Source: an uncultured Oscillibacter sp.
Lineage (GTDB): Bacteria; Bacillota; Clostridia; Oscillospirales; Oscillospiraceae
Length of the DNA stretch: 9,419 nucleotides
Assembly: GCA_902476875.1 (NCBI GenBank)
Contig: CABSFC010000103.1
Location: 1-9,419, forward strand
Direction of reading: 5' to 3'
The notes under the pieces were generated by a model. It did no database searches, had not been told where the DNA came from, and saw nothing but the letters and a program-made list of their open reading frames with translations. The stretch's first letter is position 1. Every line of letters begins with the position of its first letter. Position numbers and translations under genes: made by a program. This document shows, one piece after another, positions 5,933 through 9,419 of the stretch.

Positions 5933-7351
5933 ATGAAGAAAAAAACCGTTTATTGGCTGCCCCGCGTCAACGCGCTGGTGCTCCTTTCAGCCCTGTTCAT
6001 GGCCGCCTCCGGCGTCATCCGCATCGTGTGGGCCTGCGGGGAGCGGCCACTCCCCGGCGCCGTGTTCTGGCCCCAGGTGGTGCTGCCACTGGCTGCCAAC
6101 CTCTCCTTTGTGGCGATCCTGTTCCGGGACGGACGGGACCGCCTGTACCGCTCCGCCATCCCGGTGTGGCTGGGGTGCGTGTTTTTCGCTGTAAAGGCGC
6201 TGACCTTTCCGTCCCTGATTCACACGGTGCTCTGCCTGTGTCTGTACGCCCTGGTGGCGGCGTTGTACACCGCCACGGTGACGGGACGGATGCCGACGCA
6301 GAAGCTGCTGTGGCCGCTGTTCGGCCTGCCCATGCTGTACCACATCTTCGTGGAGGATCCCCGGAAGCTCGGCTGGCCCATCCACGACTGGCTGCCGGAG
6401 GTCAGCGTGCTGTGCTGCATGGCGGCGCTGCTGTGCGTGTCCCTGGCCATGAAAAAGCGGCCGGTGGGGGAGGGAGAGCCGGTGCGCCGCTTCGGCGACC
6501 GGAACGACGGCCGCCGCCTGCGGAGCCTGTCGCCCATCTTCGCCGTATCCCCGTATATTATGAAGACCCGCAACACCTCTCAGAACTTCATCGAGGACCG
6601 CATTGAGGTGACGGAGATGGAGCGGTACATCGCGGAGAAGCGGAAGAGCGGCATGAAGAACTTCGGCGTGCTCCACGTGCTTCTGGCGGGCTACGTCCGG
6701 GTCTGCGCCCGGTATCCGGGCCTGAATCGCTTCATCGCGGGGCAGAAGATCTTCACCCGGGACCGGGAGATCGAGGTCAACATGACCATCAAAAAGGAGA
6801 TGTCCACGGACTCGCCGGATACCGTTATCAAGGTCGCCTTCGACCCCGCCGATACGGCGGACGCGGTCTATGACCGCTTCAACGCCAAGGTGCAGGAGGT
6901 CAAAAACGCCCCGGCGGACACCGGGTTTGACAAGCTGGCTGGGGTATTCAACATGATTCCCGGCCTGCTGCTGAAATTCTTCGTGTTCCTGCTCCAGACC
7001 ATGGATTACTTCGGCCTGCTGCCCCGGTTTCTGACCAGGCTGTCGCCCTTCCACGGGTCGCTGTACATCACCTCCATGGCCTCTCTGGGCATCCCGCCCA
7101 TCTACCACCACCTGTATGACTTTGGCAACGTGCCGGTGTTCTGCTCCTTCGGCAAGAAGCGGCGGGTATTTGAGACCCTGCGGGACGGCACGGTGGTCCG
7201 GCGGAAGTACATCGACTGTAACTTTGTCACCGACGAGCGCATCGTGGATGGCTTCTACTACGCCTCCGCCGTGCGGTATCTCCACAGCCTGCTCAGCGAC
7301 CCCTGGCAGCTGGACCAGCCGCCGGAGACGGTGGTCAGGGACCAGGGCTGA
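5933..7351 (+). CDS. Multi-pass membrane protein fused to a 2-oxoacid dehydrogenase E2/CAT-like acyltransferase domain
   Basis: 472 residues. The N-terminal third is hydrophobic with five or six likely membrane spans (about 11-33, 45-64, 75-92, 95-116, 124-140, 155-173), followed by a basic linker (KKRPVGEGEPVRRFGDRNDGRR). Residues 185-472 resemble the catalytic domain of dihydrolipoamide acyltransferases (chloramphenicol-acetyltransferase fold): LHVLLAGYVRVCARYPGLNRF, EVNMTIKKE, SLYITSMASLGIPPIYHHLYDFG and DERIVDGFYYASAV at 434-447. The usual E2 active-site motif is DHRxxDG. Here Glu435 stands where the catalytic His belongs, which I recall as typical of an uncharacterised clostridial subgroup. 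There is no lipoyl or peripheral-subunit-binding domain and no neighbouring E1/E3 gene, so it is not a normal dehydrogenase component. A hydrophobic segment (342-362) may touch the membrane. Start: ATG 5933 with GAGGA four bases upstream. Substrate unknown. Confidence 0.85.
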   Translation: MKKKTVYWLPRVNALVLLSALFMAASGVIRIVWACGERPLPGAVFWPQVVLPLAANLSFVAILFRDGRDRLYRSAIPVWLGCVFFAVKALTFPSLIHTVLCLCLYALVAALYTATVTGRMPTQKLLWPLFGLPMLYHIFVEDPRKLGWPIHDWLPEVSVLCCMAALLCVSLAMKKRPVGEGEPVRRFGDRNDGRRLRSLSPIFAVSPYIMKTRNTSQNFIEDRIEVTEMERYIAEKRKSGMKNFGVLHVLLAGYVRVCARYPGLNRFIAGQKIFTRDREIEVNMTIKKEMSTDSPDTVIKVAFDPADTADAVYDRFNAKVQEVKNAPADTGFDKLAGVFNMIPGLLLKFFVFLLQTMDYFGLLPRFLTRLSPFHGSLYITSMASLGIPPIYHHLYDFGNVPVFCSFGKKRRVFETLRDGTVVRRKYIDCNFVTDERIVDGFYYASAVRYLHSLLSDPWQLDQPPETVVRDQG

Positions 7352-7371
7352 TACGAAAGGGGTATCCCGAC

Positions 7372-7403
7372 AAAAAAGGAAGCGGCGCAGCCGCTTCCTT
7401 TTT
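7372..7403. terminator. Bidirectional intrinsic terminator
   Basis: GGAAGCGGC (7378-7386), loop GCA and GCCGCTTCC (7390-7398) are flanked by A6 on the left and T5 on the right. It separates the convergent membrane-acyltransferase (+) and ruvX (-) genes. The ruvX stop codon touches its edge. Confidence 0.95.
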
Positions 7404-7819
7404 CAATGGCTCTTTTTGTAAGTAAGGTACCCCTCCAAAATCAGCGACGCCGCCACGGCGTCCACCACCTTTTTCCGCTTTTTGGAATTTTTGCCGCTGT
7501 TGAACAGAATCTGGTGGGCGTCGATTGTGGTGCGGCGCTCGTCCCACAGGATGACAGGCAGGGAAGTGGCTTCCCTTAACAGCTCCGCCATGGCCCGGGC
7601 TTTCTCCGAGCGGGGGCCCCGGGTGCCGTCCATGTTGATGGGGTGGCCCAGCACCAGCTCCTCCACGCCGTGCTCCCGCGCTAGGGCGGCGACGCGCTCC
7701 GCCACCGCCTCCGGACGGTAGGCGTCGATGACGGTGGTGAACCCGGCCAGAAAGCCGGTGGGGTCGGAGATGGCGATGCCGGTGTGGGCGTCGCCGTAGT
7801 CGATGGCCATGATGCGCAT
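7403..7819 (-). CDS. ruvX: Putative pre-16S rRNA nuclease / Holliday junction resolvase RuvX (YqgF)
   Basis: 138 residues, the normal family length. This RNase H-like fold nuclease matures the 5' end of 16S rRNA and has also been described as a Holliday-junction resolvase. Visible motifs are the N-terminal MRIMAIDYGDAHTGIAISD with the catalytic Asp, LVLGHPINMDGTRGPRSEKA, WDERRTT, and the C-terminal VVDAVAASLILEGYL with its acidic residue. A basic SGKNSKKRKK loop precedes the last motif. I chose ATG 7819 because MRIMAIDYG is the family start. GTGAGGA (7827-7833) lies seven bases upstream, and the longer starts at 7849 and 7945 lie in or before the apparent promoter. In many Clostridia ruvX neighbours alaS. 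Here it is about 5 kb away, on the opposite strand and alone. Confidence 0.96.
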   Translation of the reverse strand: MRIMAIDYGDAHTGIAISDPTGFLAGFTTVIDAYRPEAVAERVAALAREHGVEELVLGHPINMDGTRGPRSEKARAMAELLREATSLPVILWDERRTTIDAHQILFNSGKNSKKRKKVVDAVAASLILEGYLTYKKSH

Positions 7820-7847
7820 AAAACGGTCCTCACTTTTGTTTTTTCCC

Positions 7848-7876
7848 ATGATAGCACATCCAAAGGTCCGGCGCAA
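7848..7876 (-). promoter_or_regulatory. Probable promoter of ruvX
   Basis: On the minus strand, an extended -10 (TGC followed by TATCAT, 7848-7853) lies 17 bases from a weak TTGCGC -35 (7871-7876). Transcription would begin near 7841, giving a leader of about 20 bases with the GTGAGGA site. Confidence 0.6.
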
Positions 7877-7920
7877 GCGGGCGGGGAAGACGCTCCGCTT
7901 TTCCGCGAAAATCGCTGGAA

Positions 7921-7966
7921 TTTTTTCGAAAAAACAGTTGACCAAACGTTTGACCTGTGGTACAAT
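7921..7966 (+). promoter_or_regulatory. Strong promoter of the rpmG-secE-nusG cluster
   Basis: TTGACC (7938-7943), a 17-base spacer and TACAAT (7961-7966) preceded by TGG, an extended -10. Upstream sits an A/T-only block broken by one CG, the 14-base palindrome TTTTTTCGAAAAAA (7921-7934), placed where an UP element would be. The spacer contains the 10-base palindrome CAAACGTTTG (7943-7952). Transcription would begin near 7973, leaving a leader of about 140 bases before rpmG. Confidence 0.85.
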
Positions 7967-8060
7967 CTCTCTTACCTGTGAAAAAGGGCTTTTGTTGTCG
8001 TGCGCTTTTTTCGCTTTTCAGCCACGGCTCCGGGGCGGCTTTGAGGGCAGGGAGGCAGTC

Positions 8061-8090
8061 GGTATCCCCGGCGTTGCCGGGAATGATACC
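8061..8090 (+). promoter_or_regulatory. Hairpin in the rpmG leader
   Basis: GGTATC-CCCGGC, loop GTT, GCCGGG, bulge AAT, GATACC: 12 base pairs ending seven bases before the AAGGAGGT ribosome site at 8097-8104. It lacks a T-run, so it is not a terminator. It may influence ribosome access or mRNA stability. Confidence 0.6.
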
Positions 8091-8112
8091 AATAATAAGG
8101 AGGTGCCGTTAG

Positions 8113-8262
8113 ATGCGCGTTAAAGTCACTTTGAGATGCAACGAGTGCAAGCAGAGAAACTACAATACGATGAAGAACAAGAAGAACACCCCGGACAAGC
8201 TGGAACTGAACAAGTATTGCCGCTTCTGCAAAAAGCACACGCTCCACACCGAGACCAAGTAA
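8113..8262 (+). CDS. rpmG: Ribosomal protein L33 (bL33), zinc-binding form
   Basis: 49 residues, a large-subunit ribosomal protein near the E site. It starts MRVKVTLRCNEC and ends KYCRFCKKHTLHTETK, with CxxC pairs at residues 9-12 and 36-39, so it is the zinc-ribbon version. NYNTMKNKKNTPDKLELNKY in the middle is typical of the family. The ribosome site AAGGAGGT is eight bases before the ATG. It is the first gene of the cluster, 32 bases ahead of secE, as in many Firmicutes. Confidence 0.97.
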   Translation: MRVKVTLRCNECKQRNYNTMKNKKNTPDKLELNKYCRFCKKHTLHTETK

Positions 8263-8294
8263 GGGCGACGAATAAAAGAAAGGGCGTGTAAAAC

Positions 8295-8507
8295 ATGGCA
8301 GAAGAGACGAAAAAGAAGGATCGCGGCCTTTGGTTCCGCGAGATGAAAAGCGAATTGAAGAAGGTCGTTTGGCCTAATCGGCAGACCGTGCTGAAGAACA
8401 CCGGCACCGTGCTGCTGTGCTCCGTGGTCATCGGCGCCTGCATCTGGGTCTTCGACTTCGTGGCGGTTTCCGCCGTGCAGTTGATCCTGAGCGTGTTCGG
8501 CGCTTAA
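8295..8507 (+). CDS. secE: Preprotein translocase subunit SecE
   Basis: 70 residues, the short single-span Gram-positive type of SecE that clamps SecY in the membrane translocon. A charged N-terminus (MAEETKKKDRG) leads to the conserved amphipathic segment WFREMKSELKKVVWPNRQTV (residues 13-32), followed by one membrane span (about 38-62) and a short tail. The ribosome site is a modest AAAGGG about 11 bases upstream. Its stop codon TAA (8505-8507) is part of the nusG ribosome site, so the two genes are tightly coupled. Confidence 0.97.
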   Translation: MAEETKKKDRGLWFREMKSELKKVVWPNRQTVLKNTGTVLLCSVVIGACIWVFDFVAVSAVQLILSVFGA

Positions 8508-8519
8508 GGAGTAACGGAT

Positions 8520-9044
8520 ATGTCAGACAGCGCGAAGTGGTATGTGATTCATACCTATTCCGGCTATGAGAACGCCGTCAAGACCAGCATCGAGAAATTT
8601 GTCACCGGCCGCAACATGCAGGATCAGATCCTCCGGATGGAGATTCCCATGGAGACCGTGACGGAGGTCACCGACACCGGCGCCACCAAGGAGGTGGAGC
8701 GGAAGGTGTTCCCTGGCTATGTGCTGGTCAAGATGGTCATGTCAGACGACACCTGGCATCTGGTGCGGAACGTGCGCGGCGTCACCGGCTTTGTCGGTTC
8801 CGCGAACAAGCCCATTCCCCTGACGGAGGAAGAGGTCCTCGCCATGGGTATGGAGAAGCACGAGGTCGTCGTCAAGTACAATGCGGGCGACCACGTTCGG
8901 ATCGTGGACGGCCCGCTGGCCAGCTTCACAGGCATCGTCGAAGAGATCGAGCCTGAGAAGAACCGTGTCAGCGTCATGGTCTCCATGTTCGGCCGGGAGA
9001 CGCCCGTGGACCTGGAGCTGGATCAGGTCGAGGTCCTGAACTGA
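8520..9044 (+). CDS. nusG: Transcription termination/antitermination factor NusG
   Basis: 174 residues, full length. NusG binds RNA polymerase through its N-terminal NGN domain to modulate elongation, pausing and Rho-dependent termination, and its KOW domain contacts Rho or ribosomal protein S10. The NGN domain shows KWYVIHTYSGYENAVKTSIE and VFPGYVLVKMVM, then TWHLVRNVRGVTGFVG. A short linker leads to the KOW domain GDHVRIVDGPLASFTGIVEEIE...VSVMVSMFGRETPVDLELDQVE. TAAGGAG at 8505-8511 gives an eight-base spacing to the ATG. A 121-base spacer follows before rplK, longer than elsewhere in the cluster. Confidence 0.98.
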   Translation: MSDSAKWYVIHTYSGYENAVKTSIEKFVTGRNMQDQILRMEIPMETVTEVTDTGATKEVERKVFPGYVLVKMVMSDDTWHLVRNVRGVTGFVGSANKPIPLTEEEVLAMGMEKHEVVVKYNAGDHVRIVDGPLASFTGIVEEIEPEKNRVSVMVSMFGRETPVDLELDQVEVLN

Positions 9045-9062
9045 ACATTCGCAACAAGCGCC

Positions 9063-9133
9063 GCACCGGCGTTTCCGGTGCAAAGTGGGAGGGACCGCAG
9101 GGTCCCGCCAAGGACGGACGGAAGAGACGTCCG
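9063..9133 (+). promoter_or_regulatory. Three consecutive hairpins in the nusG-rplK spacer
   Basis: GCACCGG/CCGGTGC around CGTTT (9063-9081), GGGACC/GGTCCC around GCAG (about 9090-9105) and CGGACG/CGTCCG around GAAGAGA (9115-9133). No T-run follows any of them, so they are not terminators. Ribosomal protein L1 represses the L11 operon through leader RNA in some bacteria, and this spacer is the matching place, but I do not recognise the L1-binding structure itself. Confidence 0.55.
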
Positions 9134-9165
9134 CACCACATTTATGATTTAGGAGGTGCTACTCC

Positions 9166-9419
9166 GTGGCACAGAAAATTACTGGTTATGTAAAGCTGCA
9201 GATCCCCGCAGGCAAGGCAACTCCCGCTCCCCCCGTCGGCCCCGCGCTGGGCCAGCACGGCGTCAACATCGCCGCGTTCACTAAGGAGTTCAACGAGCGC
9301 ACTAAGAACGACATGGGCATGATCATCCCCGTCGTCATCACCGTGTACGCCGATCGTTCCTTCACCTTCATCACCAAGACGCCCCCCGCGGCCGTCCTGA
9401 TCAAGAAGGAGTGCAACAT
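9166..9419 (+). CDS. rplK: Ribosomal protein L11 (uL11), 3'-truncated by the window
   Basis: The first 84 complete codons of L11, which forms the GTPase-associated stalk base of the large subunit; the usual length is about 141 residues. It begins at GTG 9166 (MAQKITGYVKLQIPAGKATPAPPVGPALGQ), with AGGAGGT at 9151-9157, eight bases upstream, deciding this start. The conserved N-terminal features are PAPPVGPALGQHGVNIAAFTKEFN, and TKTPPAAVLIKK follows near the cut. rplA would be expected just beyond the window. Confidence 0.97.
   Translation, partial: MAQKITGYVKLQIPAGKATPAPPVGPALGQHGVNIAAFTKEFNERTKNDMGMIIPVVITVYADRSFTFITKTPPAAVLIKKECN

Noticed and set aside
5987..7285. A 432-codon open frame on the - strand
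   Set aside because: Shadow of the membrane-acyltransferase gene. It is rich in His/Gln/Arg, has no recognisable motif, and arises from high third-position GC.
1..9419. A defence, mobile or biosynthetic system
   Set aside because: No transposase, integrase, nuclease/helicase pair, toxin or biosynthetic core enzyme is encoded. Gene content is mainly housekeeping with uniform codon use.

Overview
The window is ordinary chromosomal DNA from a GC-rich member of the Firmicutes, most likely class Clostridia and near the Oscillospiraceae. This is inferred from strong G/C preference at third codon positions, AGGAGG-type ribosome binding sites, sigma-A-type promoters, a DUF4250-like small protein, an SLH-domain surface protein, and the order rpmG-secE-nusG-rplK. 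No genus can be fixed by eye.

Layout. Bases 1-3191 (+) are the end of one operon: the C-terminal four fifths of alanyl-tRNA synthetase (alaS), an unrecognised 178-residue protein starting one base after alaS, a 57-residue DUF4250-like protein, and a HinT-type HIT protein. Bases 3192-3540 hold no gene but a dense series of about nine hairpins, followed by a two-way terminator (3541-3584). Bases 3589-5100 (-) encode a secreted protein with SLH domains and an unusual Met/Asp-rich C-terminal half. A compact divergent control region (5101-5291) carries a good promoter for each direction. It leads on the + strand to an adenine-phosphoribosyltransferase-like gene (5292-5855), a strong terminator, and a multi-pass membrane protein fused to an acyltransferase-like domain (5933-7351). 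A second two-way terminator (7372-7403) separates that gene from ruvX (-, 7403-7819). From about 7938 the translation/transcription cluster begins: promoter, a leader with a hairpin, rpmG (49 aa), secE, nusG, a three-hairpin spacer, and the first 84 codons of rplK, which runs off the window.

How the genes work together. The last block is a conserved cluster (ribosomal protein L33, the SecE translocase subunit, the NusG elongation factor, ribosomal protein L11), normally co-expressed for growth. alaS and ruvX (16S rRNA maturation) are also core information-processing genes. The SLH protein and the membrane acyltransferase-like protein are the accessory, poorly characterised genes.

No phage, transposase, toxin-antitoxin, CRISPR or defence system is visible. 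The best candidates for something undescribed are the hairpin array at 3200-3525 and the membrane-fused acyltransferase-like protein in which Glu occupies the place of the usual catalytic His.
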